Positions 1-15,005 of a stretch of DNA of 64,000 bases are shown here, piece by piece. The notes beneath the pieces are model-generated. The model was given only the letters and a program-made list of their open reading frames with translations. It ran no database searches and was not told where the DNA came from. Position 1 is the first letter of the stretch. Each line of letters begins with the position of its first letter. The translations under genes and the position numbers were made by a program. This DNA comes from Corallococcus macrosporus DSM 14697 (lineage in GTDB: Bacteria > Myxococcota > Myxococcia > Myxococcales > Myxococcaceae): positions 846,501 through 910,500 of the forward strand of contig NZ_CP022203.1 in NCBI RefSeq assembly GCF_002305895.1, in the 5' to 3' direction.

Positions 1-2
1 AG

Positions 3-872
3 GTGCGCAAGTTCCGGGGCAGCGCCACGCTGCACGGCGTCCACGCCTTCCGCATCACCAGTGAGGGCCTGGAGGTCTTCCCGCGGCTGGAGTCGCGCGT
101 CCAGCGCGCGCCGCCACCGGACCCCGGCGCGCACCGCATCCACTTCGGCGTGCCATCGTTGGACGCGCTCTTCCCGGAGGGGTTGGCGGCGGGGTCCACC
201 TCCCTGGTGCTCGGGCCGCCCGGCGCGGGCAAGACGATGCTGGGCAGCAGCCTGTTGGCGGAGGGCCTGAAGCAGGGGGAGAACTGCCTCTACATGGGCT
301 TCTACGAGCCGCCCAACCGGCTGCTGGGCAAGGTGGCGTCCGCGGGCATCGACCTGGGCGGGGCCATGGCGGATGGGCGGCTCAACTTCATCTGGCAGCC
401 GCCTTCGGAGTGCATCCTCGACGTGCTGGCGGACCAGCTCCTGTCGGACGTGCGGCGGCGCAACGTGAAGCGGGTGTTCGTGGATGGGCTCAGCGCGATG
501 CAGCAGGCCTCGCCGGAGCCCACGCGTATCAACTCGTTCTTCGCCGCGCTCACCCAGGAGCTGCGCTGCACGGGGACCACCACCCTCTTCGGCATGGAGA
601 CGCCACGGCTCTTCGGTCCGGTGCTGGACGTCCCGATGGAGGTCGGTCCTTCCGCTGTGGCGGAGAACCTCTTTTTCCTGAGACATGTCGAGCTTGAAGG
701 CCGCCTGCGCAGGCTGCTGAGCATCTTCAAGATGCGTGACACCCACTATGACCCCACCCTGAGGGAGTTCGTCATCACCCCCCAGGGAATCGAGGTGCTG
801 CCTCCCTTCAGTATCACTGTGGATACCTTGCTCACGGGACTTGCCCGGCACCCGGGCGCTGGCCATTTCTGA
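3..872 (+). CDS. KaiC-like RecA-superfamily ATPase, C-terminal part (5' end outside window)
   Basis: The reading frame is already open at the window edge, so the GTG at 3 is probably internal. The first ~30 residues look like the tail of a preceding KaiC domain. A complete KaiC-type ATPase domain follows, with Walker A GPPGAGKT and a Walker B-like strand ending in RVFVDGLS. KaiC-family proteins are usually two tandem RecA-like ATPase domains, which fits a missing N-terminal domain upstream. Non-cyanobacterial members are generally signalling ATPases rather than clock proteins. The receiver gene at 901 starts 28 bp downstream, suggesting one operon. No kaiA or kaiB is visible. Family assignment is firm; the role is inferred only. 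Confidence 0.85.
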   Translation: MRKFRGSATLHGVHAFRITSEGLEVFPRLESRVQRAPPPDPGAHRIHFGVPSLDALFPEGLAAGSTSLVLGPPGAGKTMLGSSLLAEGLKQGENCLYMGFYEPPNRLLGKVASAGIDLGGAMADGRLNFIWQPPSECILDVLADQLLSDVRRRNVKRVFVDGLSAMQQASPEPTRINSFFAALTQELRCTGTTTLFGMETPRLFGPVLDVPMEVGPSAVAENLFFLRHVELEGRLRRLLSIFKMRDTHYDPTLREFVITPQGIEVLPPFSITVDTLLTGLARHPGAGHF

Positions 873-900
873 ACGAACGTCTAGGAGTAGTACCACCCGT

Positions 901-1266
901 ATGGAGACGGTCCTGGTGGTGGATGACGAGCAGGGCATCCTGGAAGCCCTGGCGGACCTCCTTCGAGAGGAGGGTTACCGCGTTCTGACGGCGTCTCACG
1001 GACGTGAGGCGCTGGAGCGGATGGCGGAGCTTCAGCCGGACCTGGTCCTCACGGACTGGATGATGCCCATCCTGGATGGGCCGGCCCTCATCGAGCGCAT
1101 CCGCGCCGAGCCGGCCTACAAGGATGTATCACTCATGGGGATGAGCGCGGTGGACGTGTCCGCGCTGCGACATCTGTATCCCGGAATGCTCTTCCTCCAG
1201 AAGCCCTTCGACATCCACGCGCTGCTGAAGCACGTTCGCAAGGCCCTGGACGGAAAGCGAGGTTGA
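901..1266 (+). CDS. single-domain response regulator
   Basis: A 121-residue stand-alone receiver. It shows the N-terminal strand with the acidic pair (VLVVDDE), the phospho-acceptor strand LVLTDWMMPILDG, and the C-terminal LQKPF lysine-proline. There is no output domain, so it presumably acts by protein-protein contact. I chose ATG 901 rather than an upstream in-frame ATG at 841, because 901 has an AGGAG-like site about a dozen bases before it and places the receiver fold at the N-terminus. It lies between the KaiC-like ATPase and an unknown protein 6 bp downstream, probably in one transcript. Confidence 0.9.
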   Translation: METVLVVDDEQGILEALADLLREEGYRVLTASHGREALERMAELQPDLVLTDWMMPILDGPALIERIRAEPAYKDVSLMGMSAVDVSALRHLYPGMLFLQKPFDIHALLKHVRKALDGKRG

Positions 1267-1272
1267 GGCGCC

Positions 1273-2097
1273 ATGTTCTACCTGCTCAAGCTGGGCCCCG
1301 TGCCAATCAGCCAGGGCACCACGCAGGTGCAGGTGTATCTGCGTATCTCCGATACGGGGGAGCCGGCCCCACCCGTCTTCGAGTCGGATGACGGGGCGGG
1401 GGTGCGGGCGTTGTTGCAGGGGGTGGATGCGGCGGAGGTCCGGTGTGAGCCGGCCCTGGCCGCCGCGGGCGCGGAGCTGGGGCTCGCCGTGGCCGCGCCT
1501 TCGCCGCAGGCCTTGTCATCCTGCGCGGCCATCGCGACCTTCGTGGCGTGGGGGCAGCGGGGCTTGTCCGGGCTGGGCTCGGACAAGGCGCTGCTCTTCG
1601 TGCAGGCGGCGACGGAGTACTGGGAGGCGCGCCCCTGGACGCACTGGGATGACAGCCAGCCCTTCGAGGTGGCCGTCACCGGGCCGTTGACGCACACCTT
1701 CGAGGGCTGCGTGTTCCACATGGGGGACGGGCGCGCGGGGCTGGCGCTGTACTTCAAGCCGGGCGCGCTCCAGATGCTGATGGAGATGCAGGCGCGCGGC
1801 CAGGGTGACGCCGCCACCAGCCTGCCCGCCATCGCCGTCACGCTGGACACGTCTCCCGCGTATGCCGTGGACGCGCTCACCGCCGCGGGCCGCGCGCCCC
1901 GCCTGCCGTTGCCGCTGAAGACAGGGCCGGACGGCATCAGCGTGCCGGACACGCTGGAGTCCCTGGTGTTGGTGGCCTCGCTGCGCGCGGTGGCGCGGAT
2001 GTCCCCGGACCAGCGCGAGGTGCTCAGCAACGTGGTGGCGGGAGAAGAGCAGATGCAGGTGCGCGTCCGCGCGCCCGCGCCTCGCGTCCGGCACTGA
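1273..2097 (+). CDS. uncharacterised 274-residue protein
   Basis: I do not recognise a family. The protein is soluble, with no signal peptide or membrane segment, and rich in Ala, Gly and Pro. It starts 6 bp after the receiver stop, so it is probably co-transcribed with the KaiC-like/receiver pair. The N-terminus (FYLLKLGPVPISQG) and a central stretch with several Trp residues around 115-125 are its most distinctive parts. Strong third-position GC supports coding. A partner or output protein of the receiver is possible but purely contextual. Confidence 0.75.
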   Translation: MFYLLKLGPVPISQGTTQVQVYLRISDTGEPAPPVFESDDGAGVRALLQGVDAAEVRCEPALAAAGAELGLAVAAPSPQALSSCAAIATFVAWGQRGLSGLGSDKALLFVQAATEYWEARPWTHWDDSQPFEVAVTGPLTHTFEGCVFHMGDGRAGLALYFKPGALQMLMEMQARGQGDAATSLPAIAVTLDTSPAYAVDALTAAGRAPRLPLPLKTGPDGISVPDTLESLVLVASLRAVARMSPDQREVLSNVVAGEEQMQVRVRAPAPRVRH

Positions 2098-2329
2098 GCC
2101 TGCCTGCCCTGCCGGCGCGCGCACCGGACCTTCACGCCGGGTGGGGCCGCGTCCGGGGCAGTGTTGGCTGCCGGACGAAGTTTTCCTGGAGTGTCGCCTG
2201 ATGGCCAGCCGGGCGTCCCAGGGGGGCTGGTTCAAGTGTGCGAAAGCGCGAGAAAACACGGCCTAGCTGCGAGATTCCCGCAGGACGGCAGCCCGTGCTT
2301 CGCCGTTCCGGGACCGACCAGGAACTCAT

Positions 2330-8781
<6,452 letters not shown>

Positions 8782-8785
<4 letters not shown>

Positions 8786-9618
8786 CGGGGCCCGGCGCGC
8801 GCGGCGCGGAGCTGGAGTCGCTGGAGGTGGACCTCCTCCTGGAGGGCGTGGCCCGGCAGTGGGGCTTCGACCTGCGCAGCCGCTCCCGGCCGCAGCTCCT
8901 GCGGCGGCTGCGGCGCCACCTGCGCGAGGAGCGGCTGGACAGCTTCTCCGCGCTCCAGGCCCGCGTGCTGCATGACGCCGAGGCGCTGGACGCGCTGCTG
9001 CGCACCTTGTCCTGCACCGCGCCGGCCTTGTTCTCGGAGGCCGCCTTCTTCCGGGACTTCCGCGCCCGGGTGGTGCCCGTGCTGCGCACCTGGCCGTCCG
9101 TGCGCGTGTGGCACGCCGGCTGTGGCACCGGCGAGGACACGTATGCGCTGGCCATCCTCCTGCAAGAGGAGGGGCTGTGGGGCAGGTGCCGGCTGTATGC
9201 GTCCGACGCCAGCGAGGGGCTGCTGGCGGACGCGCGCACCGGCGTGCTGCCCCTGCCCACGCAGGAGGACGCGCAGCGCTACCTGGAGGCGGGCGGGAAG
9301 GCCGCGCTGTCCGACTACTACACGCGCGACGGCAACTGGGCCCTGCTCCAGCCGAAGCTGCGCGACAGCATCTTCTTCACCCAGCACAACCTGGCGACGG
9401 ACGGCTCGTTCAACGAGTTCCACGTCATCGTGTGCCGGGACACCTTGCTGACCTTCAACCGCGCGCTGCATGACCACGTGCACGGCCGCCTCTTCGAGAG
9501 CCTCGCCCGCTTCGGCTTCCTGTGCCTGGGTCGCAAGGAGTCGCTGACGCGCACGCCCCACGCGGGGGCCTACGAGGTGCTGGAGGGCTGCGGCCGCATC
9601 TTCCGGAGGGTGGCATGA
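8782..9618 (+). CDS. CheR-type SAM-dependent methyltransferase
   Basis: A 278-residue CheR-family protein. It has an N-terminal helical domain (to ~75), an FFR motif, the SAM-binding loop HAGCGTGED (canonical GCSTGEEPYS), an acidic SAM-ribose residue in YASDAS, and VCRDTLLTF where canonical CheR has CRNVLIYF (Asn replaced by Asp). CheR normally methylates glutamates of chemoreceptors. No MCP gene is present here, so the HAMP-rich kinase is the obvious but unproven substrate. The start ATG overlaps the kinase stop (ATGA), and the next gene overlaps this stop the same way, implying translational coupling. Confidence 0.88.
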
Positions 9619-10172
9619 GTCCCTTGGGGTTGTTGGTGGTGGGGGCGCCGCGCGCGGCGGCGGCGGACGTGGAGTCGGTCCTGGCGCTCTTGCCGCCGCA
9701 CCTGGCCGTGCCGGTGGTGCTGGCGCTGCACCGGGGGCCGCTGGACGCGCTGGCCGCGCCGCTGGGCCGCCGCTGCGCGCTGCCGGTGGTGGAGCCGGAT
9801 GACAAGGACCTGCTGGTGCCCGGCGCGGTGTACCTGGCGCCCGCGGGTTATCACCTGCTGGTGGACCGGGGCAGCGTGGCCCTGTCCGTGGAGCCGCCGG
9901 AGCATGGACAGCGGCCGGGCCTGGACGCGCTCTTTGAATCCGCCGCGGACAGCCATGGGCCCCGGGCCGCGGGGCTGCTGTTCGCGGGGCACGAGGACGG
10001 CGTCGCGGGGCTGCATGCGCTCCAGGCGCGCGGTGGCCGGGTGGCCGTGGTGGGGCCGCACCCGGCGGGAGGCGAGGGAGAGGATGGTGAGATGGAGCAA
10101 CTGACGTTGGGGTCCGTGGGAGGGTGGCTCGCGCGGCTGGCCTACGTGCCGCGTTCCAAGGTGCTGCCTTGA
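9615..10172 (+). CDS. CheB-type methylesterase domain lacking the catalytic serine
   Basis: A 185-residue stand-alone CheB catalytic domain without a receiver. Canonical CheB uses a Ser-His-Asp triad. The Ser of the GASTGG loop is replaced here (the N-terminal loop reads VVGAPRAAA). The His (ALHRGP) and the Asp (FAGHEDGVAGL) are in place, as is the conserved YLAPAGYHLLV strand. Missing Ser suggests loss of esterase/deamidase activity and a binding or regulatory role. ATG 9615 overlaps the cheR stop (ATGA). The next gene starts inside this gene's stop as TTGA. Confidence 0.85.
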   Translation: MSPLGLLVVGAPRAAAADVESVLALLPPHLAVPVVLALHRGPLDALAAPLGRRCALPVVEPDDKDLLVPGAVYLAPAGYHLLVDRGSVALSVEPPEHGQRPGLDALFESAADSHGPRAAGLLFAGHEDGVAGLHALQARGGRVAVVGPHPAGGEGEDGEMEQLTLGSVGGWLARLAYVPRSKVLP

Positions 10173-11329
10173 GCGGCGCGCCCACGCGCGAACGGCTGCC
10201 GGCGATTCCGGTGGAGCCCGTCTCCCTGCTGCTGGTGGATGACCAGCCGGAGAACCTGCTGGCGCTGGAGGCCACCCTGGCGCCGCTGGGGCAGCGGCTC
10301 GTCACGGCGCGCAGTGGCCGCGAGGCGCTGCGCCACCTGCTCACGCAGGACTTCGCCGTCATCCTCCTGGACGTCGTCATGCCGGAGATGGACGGCTTCG
10401 AGACGGCCCAGCTCATCCGCGAGCGCGAGCGCAGCCGCGGCACGCCGCTCATCTTCCTCACCGGCCTGTCGCGCGGGCAGCACCCGGAGCTGCGCGGCTA
10501 TGCCATGGGCGCGGTGGACTACCTGCTCAAGCCCTTCGAGCCGGCCATCCTGCGCTCCAAGGTGAGCGTCTTCGTGGAGCTGTACCGCAAGACGGAGCTG
10601 GTGCGGCGGCAGGCGGAGGCGCTGCGCGAGGCCCAGCAGCGCGAGCACGCGCGGGAGCTGCTGGAGGCGCAGCGGCGCGTGGAGGCGGAGCGGCTGCGTT
10701 CAGAGACCAACCGGAACCAGCAGCGCTGGCTGGAGGCGGTGCTCGCCGCGCTGCCCATGCCGCTGGCGCTGGTGGAGCCGGGGAGCGGCCGGACGCTGCT
10801 CGCCAACCGGGCGGCGCAGGGGCTGGCGGGGGGCTGTCTGGCCTACCGCGAGGCCCGCGCGCTGCATGCGGACGCGCGCTTCCGGGGCGCGGACGGCCGG
10901 TTGTTCGCGGACGACGACCTGCCGCTCCCGCGCGCGGCGCGCGGCGAGGTGTTCCAGGCCTGTCCCGTGGAGTGGGAGGTGGGCGGACAGCGCGGCTCGG
11001 TGCTTGCTTCCAGCGAGCGGCTGCCGCGCATGCACGGGCGCCCGGAGACGATGGTGCTGGGCCTTTTGGACGTGACGGCGCTGCGAGCCGTCGCCAGCCA
11101 GGGCTGGCTCCCCCTGCCCGTCACGGAGCACATCGCTACACTGGAGGCACGGGGTGAGGACACGGGCCCGCTCACCCGGCTCATCGACGTGCTGCAAAGC
11201 CTGCCAGGCTTGAGTCCTGCAAGGTCCGGACAGGAGCACGAGGAGGGCTCCCCATCAGCGGAGCAAAGCGGCCAGGCGAGCAACCATGACGCCCAGAGCG
11301 ATGAACATCGCCGGGTGAGAAATGGTTGA
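10169..11329 (+). CDS. receiver-coiled-coil-PAS-like response regulator with TTG start
   Basis: The product is 386 residues. The N-terminal receiver has LLLVDDQPENL, the acceptor strand VILLDVVMPEMDG, and the YLLKPFEP lysine. A coiled coil follows at ~145-185, then a PAS-like domain (~190-320, LEAVLAALPMPLALV). There is no kinase or DNA-binding domain. The frame is open upstream, but TTG 10169 overlaps the cheB stop as TTGA, exactly mirroring the two preceding ATGA junctions, and places the receiver at the N-terminus, so I prefer it. It is probably a phospho-relay endpoint of the upstream kinase. Confidence 0.85.
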   Translation: MSGAPTRERLPAIPVEPVSLLLVDDQPENLLALEATLAPLGQRLVTARSGREALRHLLTQDFAVILLDVVMPEMDGFETAQLIRERERSRGTPLIFLTGLSRGQHPELRGYAMGAVDYLLKPFEPAILRSKVSVFVELYRKTELVRRQAEALREAQQREHARELLEAQRRVEAERLRSETNRNQQRWLEAVLAALPMPLALVEPGSGRTLLANRAAQGLAGGCLAYREARALHADARFRGADGRLFADDDLPLPRAARGEVFQACPVEWEVGGQRGSVLASSERLPRMHGRPETMVLGLLDVTALRAVASQGWLPLPVTEHIATLEARGEDTGPLTRLIDVLQSLPGLSPARSGQEHEEGSPSAEQSGQASNHDAQSDEHRRVRNG

Positions 11330-11359
11330 CGCACAAAATAACATGGGCAAGGTGGATGT

Positions 11360-11761
11360 GTGAGTGACGCCGGAATCCCTCAGCGGGTCCAGCGCTTCAT
11401 CACGACGCACATCGACTCCCTGGAGAAGCTGGAGGTGCTCCTCCTGCTTCGTGCGCGCGCGGACAGGGAGTGGACGGCATCGGCGGTGAGTCTGGAACTG
11501 CGCATTACAGATGTTTCCGCCGCCTCCAGGCTGGAGGACCTGACGAACCGACGCATGTTGGTGAGCGATGGCGCCTCACCGCCGTCGTATCGCTACAGTC
11601 CCGTGTCGTCGGAGGATGTGCAGGCGGTGACGGAGTTGGCGGCGGTGTACGGCGCGAAGCGCGTCAGCGTCATCACCTTCATCTTCTCGCGGCCGTTGGA
11701 CAAGGTACGTGGCTTTGCCGAGGCATTCATCCTGAAGAAGGACAGGGACGGCCATGGCTGA
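11360..11761 (+). CDS. small conserved winged-helix-like protein
   Basis: A 133-residue soluble protein. Its first ~75 residues look like a helix-turn-helix/winged-helix fold (IDSLEKLEVLLLLRAR, then WTASAVSLELR, then a short YRY wing). A conserved tail KVRGFAEAFILKK follows. GTG 11360 follows AAGGTGGA. I recall this protein type as the usual first member of a trio with two small membrane proteins of the DUF5985 kind, which is exactly the arrangement here. Its role is unknown; the tail may contact the membrane partners. Confidence 0.75.
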   Translation: MSDAGIPQRVQRFITTHIDSLEKLEVLLLLRARADREWTASAVSLELRITDVSAASRLEDLTNRRMLVSDGASPPSYRYSPVSSEDVQAVTELAAVYGAKRVSVITFIFSRPLDKVRGFAEAFILKKDRDGHG

Positions 11762-12014
11762 AGCGGTCTACATCCTGTGCGCGTTGACGAGCGTGGCCTG
11801 CGCGGTGCTGCTGCTGCGGGCCTACAGACGCACGGGGACGCGGCTGCTGCTCTGGAGCGGGTTGTGCTTCGTGGGCATGGCGGTCAGCAACGTGCTGCTC
11901 TTCGTGGACCTGGTGCTGCTGCCCACCACCATCGACCTGTTCATGCCGCGCCTCGTCGCGACGCTGGCCAGTGCCTCCGTCCTGCTCTATGGCCTCATCT
12001 GGGATGCATCCTGA
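11754..12014 (+). CDS. small membrane protein, DUF5985-like
   Basis: 86 residues with three predicted membrane helices (about 3-22, 31-52 and 62-82) and an Arg-rich loop after the first (RAYRRTGTR). It overlaps the upstream winged-helix-like gene by 8 bp and is followed 9 bp later by a paralogous membrane protein. The two seem to form a small membrane pair. Assignment to DUF5985 is from memory of sequence character; no function is established. Confidence 0.7.
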   Translation: MAEAVYILCALTSVACAVLLLRAYRRTGTRLLLWSGLCFVGMAVSNVLLFVDLVLLPTTIDLFMPRLVATLASASVLLYGLIWDAS

Positions 12015-12023
12015 GGTGCCCTG

Positions 12024-12296
12024 ATGCTCAAGACCATGCTCAACGGTGCGGTGGCGATGGCGTGGCTGGCGAGCGCGCTGTTCTTCCTGCGCTTCTGGCT
12101 CCAGTCGAAGGACCGGCTCTTCGCCTTCTTCGCGCTGGCCTTCACGATGCTGGCGGGCAACTCGGTGGTGGCGGCGCTGCTGGACGCGGATGACGAGCGG
12201 CGCCACTACATCTACGTGGCGCGGCTGCTCGCCTTCCTGCTCATCCTCTACGCCATCTGGGACAAGAACCGCGCGAGCCGCCGCGGCGGCGTGTAG
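12024..12296 (+). CDS. second small membrane protein, DUF5985-like
   Basis: 90 residues with three predicted membrane helices, similar in size and topology to the preceding product. The motif FFLRFWLQSKDRLFAFF covers the first loop. The C-terminus is basic (KNRASRRGGV), suggesting a cytoplasmic end. It is the last gene of the run that begins at 2330. A gap of about 100 bp separates it from the next kinase. Function unknown. Confidence 0.7.
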   Translation: MLKTMLNGAVAMAWLASALFFLRFWLQSKDRLFAFFALAFTMLAGNSVVAALLDADDERRHYIYVARLLAFLLILYAIWDKNRASRRGGV

Positions 12297-12398
12297 GGCC
12301 CCGGCGCCGTCCGCCAGGTCGCCCACCTGACAGTTGTCTCGTGCCCCTGGGCGAGCCCCGTTGTCTGAGCCGCGGGGGCGTCATTATCTCGGGCAGCC

Positions 12399-14900
12399 AT
12401 GTCGCGCCGCCCTTCCTCATCCTCGCGGCCCGCGTCCGTGGACGAGCGCGAGCCCGCGCGGTCCGTTTCCCCGGAGAGAGAGGACGTGTGCCCACCGCGG
12501 GTGCCGGAGGCCCAGGCGGGTGGGGCCGGGCGGGCCGTCCGCTTGCGCGGCAGCGACGACGCGGAGGAGCGCATCGCGTTCCTGTCCAGCGCCGGGGAGC
12601 TGCTGTCGTCGTCCCTGGAGTCTGGCACGGTGCTCCAGCGCCTGGCGGAGCTGGCCGTGCCGCTGCTGGCGGACTGGTGCGCGGTGGACGTGCTCTCCGC
12701 CGACGGGCGCGTGGAGCGGTTGGCCGCCGCGCACCGCTCACCGGACAAGGTGGCGCTGGTCCACGCGCTGTCGCGCCTCCAGCCGCCGGACCTGAAGGCC
12801 CCCGGGGGCGTCCCGGAGGTGCTGCGCACGGGCAAGGCCGCCCTGCTCCCGGAGGTGCTGGAGGCGGTGGTGCCGGGGCTGGTGCACACGGAGGCGCAGT
12901 TGGAGGTCGCGCGGCGCCTGGGCATCCGGGCGGTCCTCATCGTGCCGCTGCTGGCGCGTGGGCGCGTGCTGGGCGCGCTGTCGCTGGTGCGCGGAGAGGA
13001 GGACGCCCTGCCCGGCGCGGCCGACCTGGAGCTGGCGTTGGAGCTGGCCCGGCGCGCCAGCCTGTCCCTGGACAACGCGCTGCTGTACGCGGAGGCGCGG
13101 AGCGTGCAGCGGCGCACCGAGCGGCTCCAGGCCGTCACCGCGGCCCTGTCCCGCGCGGCCACCGCGGAGGACGTGGCGGAGGCGCTGATGCACGAGGCCC
13201 CGCGGCCCGGGGGCCCGGCGCGCGGCGCGGTGCTGGGCATGCTGGAGGATGGGCGCCTCCACGTGCTGGGCTCCTTCGGCTATCCGCCGGAGACGCTCGA
13301 CGCCCTGCGGGGGCTGTGGGCGGACCAGGTGCCCGGGGTGGACCGGGCGCTGGAGCGGTTGGAGCCGCAGTGGCTCCCCTCGCATGAGGCGCTGATGCGC
13401 GACGTCCCCGCGTCCGTCAGGGCGGTGGTGGAGCGGATGGGGCAGGGCGCGCGGGCCGTGCTGCCCCTGCGGGTGGAGCACCGCGTCCGGGGCTTCCTGC
13501 TGTGGGCCTGGGAGGGCGCGCACGACTTCCTCGCGGAGGAGCGCGGCTTCCTGGGCGCGTTGGCGCAGCAGGGCGCGCAGGCGCTGGAGCGCGCGGCGTT
13601 GTACGAGGCGCTGCGCGAGCGCGGCGGCAAGCTGCACCTGGCGCTGGAGGCCGGGAAGGAGGCCGAGGAGCGGCTCTTCTTCCTGCTGGAGGCGAGCCGC
13701 GCGCTGGCCGAGCACCTGGACGACGTGGAGTGGACGCTGGAGCACGTGGCGCGGTTGGCCGCGCGGAACGCGGCCACGTATTGCCTGGTGGAGCTGGTGG
13801 GCGCCGACGGCGTGCTGCGCTGCGTGGCCGCGTCCCACCGGGAGCCGGAGCGGGACGTGTCGGGGCTGGCCTCGCCGCCGCCGTCGTGGGTGGAGGGGGC
13901 GCTGCACCCGGCGCGCGAGTGCTTCCTGTCAGGCGAGACGCGCTTCCTGCCCGAGGTGGGGCCGGAGCTGCGCGAGCGCATGTGCCAGGGCCCCGAGCAC
14001 CGCGCGCTCCTGGAGGCGCTGAATCCGCACTCGCTGCTGGCGGTGCCGGTGCGCATGCGGGGGCGCACGCTGGGCGTCATCACGCTGGGCACCGCGGCCC
14101 CCTGCCGCCGGCTGGTCACCCCCGACGTGGGCATGGCGGAGGAGCTGGCGCGGCGCGTGGCGGTGGCGTTGGAGAACGCGTCGCTGTACCGGGACGCGCA
14201 GGCGGCGGTGCGCCTGCGGGATGAGTTCCTCTCCGTGGCCAGCCATGAGCTGAAGACGCCGCTCACCAGCCTGAAGCTCCAGCACGGGCTCATCGACCGG
14301 GCCCTGGGCGCGGCGGGCGGCGACAAGGTGCGGCCCCGGCTGGCCACGGCCATGCGGCAGGTGCAGCGGCTGAGCGCGCTGGTGGACAGCCTGCTGGACG
14401 TGAGCCGGATTTCGCTGGGGCGGCTGACGCTGGAGCCGGCCGAGGTGGACCTGGGCCAGGCGGTGCGCGACGCGGTGGAGCGTTTGGAGGAGGTCTTCAT
14501 CCAGGCGGGCTGCTCGGTGCGGGTGGACGTGCCGGGCCCGCTGCCCGGGCAGTGGGATTCACTGCGGCTGGACCAGGTGCTGGTGAACCTGCTCACCAAC
14601 GCGGCCAAGTACGGCGCGGGCCGGCCTGTCCTGGTGGAGGCGGCCTTCGACGGTGAGGAGTCGGTGCGGGTGTCGGTGCGTGACGAGGGCATCGGCATCT
14701 CCGCGGAGGACCTGCCGCGCCTGTTCCGCCGCTTCGAGCGCGCGGTGTCCGAGCGGCACTACGGTGGCCTGGGGCTGGGGCTCTACATCAGCCGGCAGAT
14801 TGTGGACGCCATGGGCGGGCGCATCGAGGTGGAGAGCCGGCCCGGCCTGGGCTCCATGTTCACCGTGTGTCTGCCCCGGGGGCGCGCCGTGGCGCGCTGA
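12399..14900 (+). CDS. triple-GAF sensor histidine kinase
   Basis: 833 residues, soluble. After a disordered head come three GAF-like domains (approximately 50-230, 235-405 and 425-600), a HisKA domain with His616 in SVASHELKTPL, and an HATPase domain with LLTNAAKY, DEGIGIS and GLGLGLYIS boxes. There is no receiver, so it needs a separate partner; the window is full of orphan receivers but none is adjacent. The third GAF runs directly into HisKA through a short linker (LRDEF). ATG 12399 has only a weak ribosome site. GAF ligands cannot be read from the sequence. Confidence 0.92.
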   Translation: MSRRPSSSSRPASVDEREPARSVSPEREDVCPPRVPEAQAGGAGRAVRLRGSDDAEERIAFLSSAGELLSSSLESGTVLQRLAELAVPLLADWCAVDVLSADGRVERLAAAHRSPDKVALVHALSRLQPPDLKAPGGVPEVLRTGKAALLPEVLEAVVPGLVHTEAQLEVARRLGIRAVLIVPLLARGRVLGALSLVRGEEDALPGAADLELALELARRASLSLDNALLYAEARSVQRRTERLQAVTAALSRAATAEDVAEALMHEAPRPGGPARGAVLGMLEDGRLHVLGSFGYPPETLDALRGLWADQVPGVDRALERLEPQWLPSHEALMRDVPASVRAVVERMGQGARAVLPLRVEHRVRGFLLWAWEGAHDFLAEERGFLGALAQQGAQALERAALYEALRERGGKLHLALEAGKEAEERLFFLLEASRALAEHLDDVEWTLEHVARLAARNAATYCLVELVGADGVLRCVAASHREPERDVSGLASPPPSWVEGALHPARECFLSGETRFLPEVGPELRERMCQGPEHRALLEALNPHSLLAVPVRMRGRTLGVITLGTAAPCRRLVTPDVGMAEELARRVAVALENASLYRDAQAAVRLRDEFLSVASHELKTPLTSLKLQHGLIDRALGAAGGDKVRPRLATAMRQVQRLSALVDSLLDVSRISLGRLTLEPAEVDLGQAVRDAVERLEEVFIQAGCSVRVDVPGPLPGQWDSLRLDQVLVNLLTNAAKYGAGRPVLVEAAFDGEESVRVSVRDEGIGISAEDLPRLFRRFERAVSERHYGGLGLGLYISRQIVDAMGGRIEVESRPGLGSMFTVCLPRGRAVAR

Positions 14901-15005
14901 GCGGAGGGCCTGGTGTCCCGCGGCGCGCCGCCGGGGCGTCCCGGGGCGCGTCCGGAACTCATCAGCGCGCGGGTTGCGCGTGCCTGGGGCGCGCGCCACG
15001 GCACA

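Noticed and set aside
3-872. KaiC-like gene as part of a circadian clock
   Set aside because: No kaiA or kaiB homologue is nearby, and KaiC-like proteins in non-cyanobacteria have other signalling roles.
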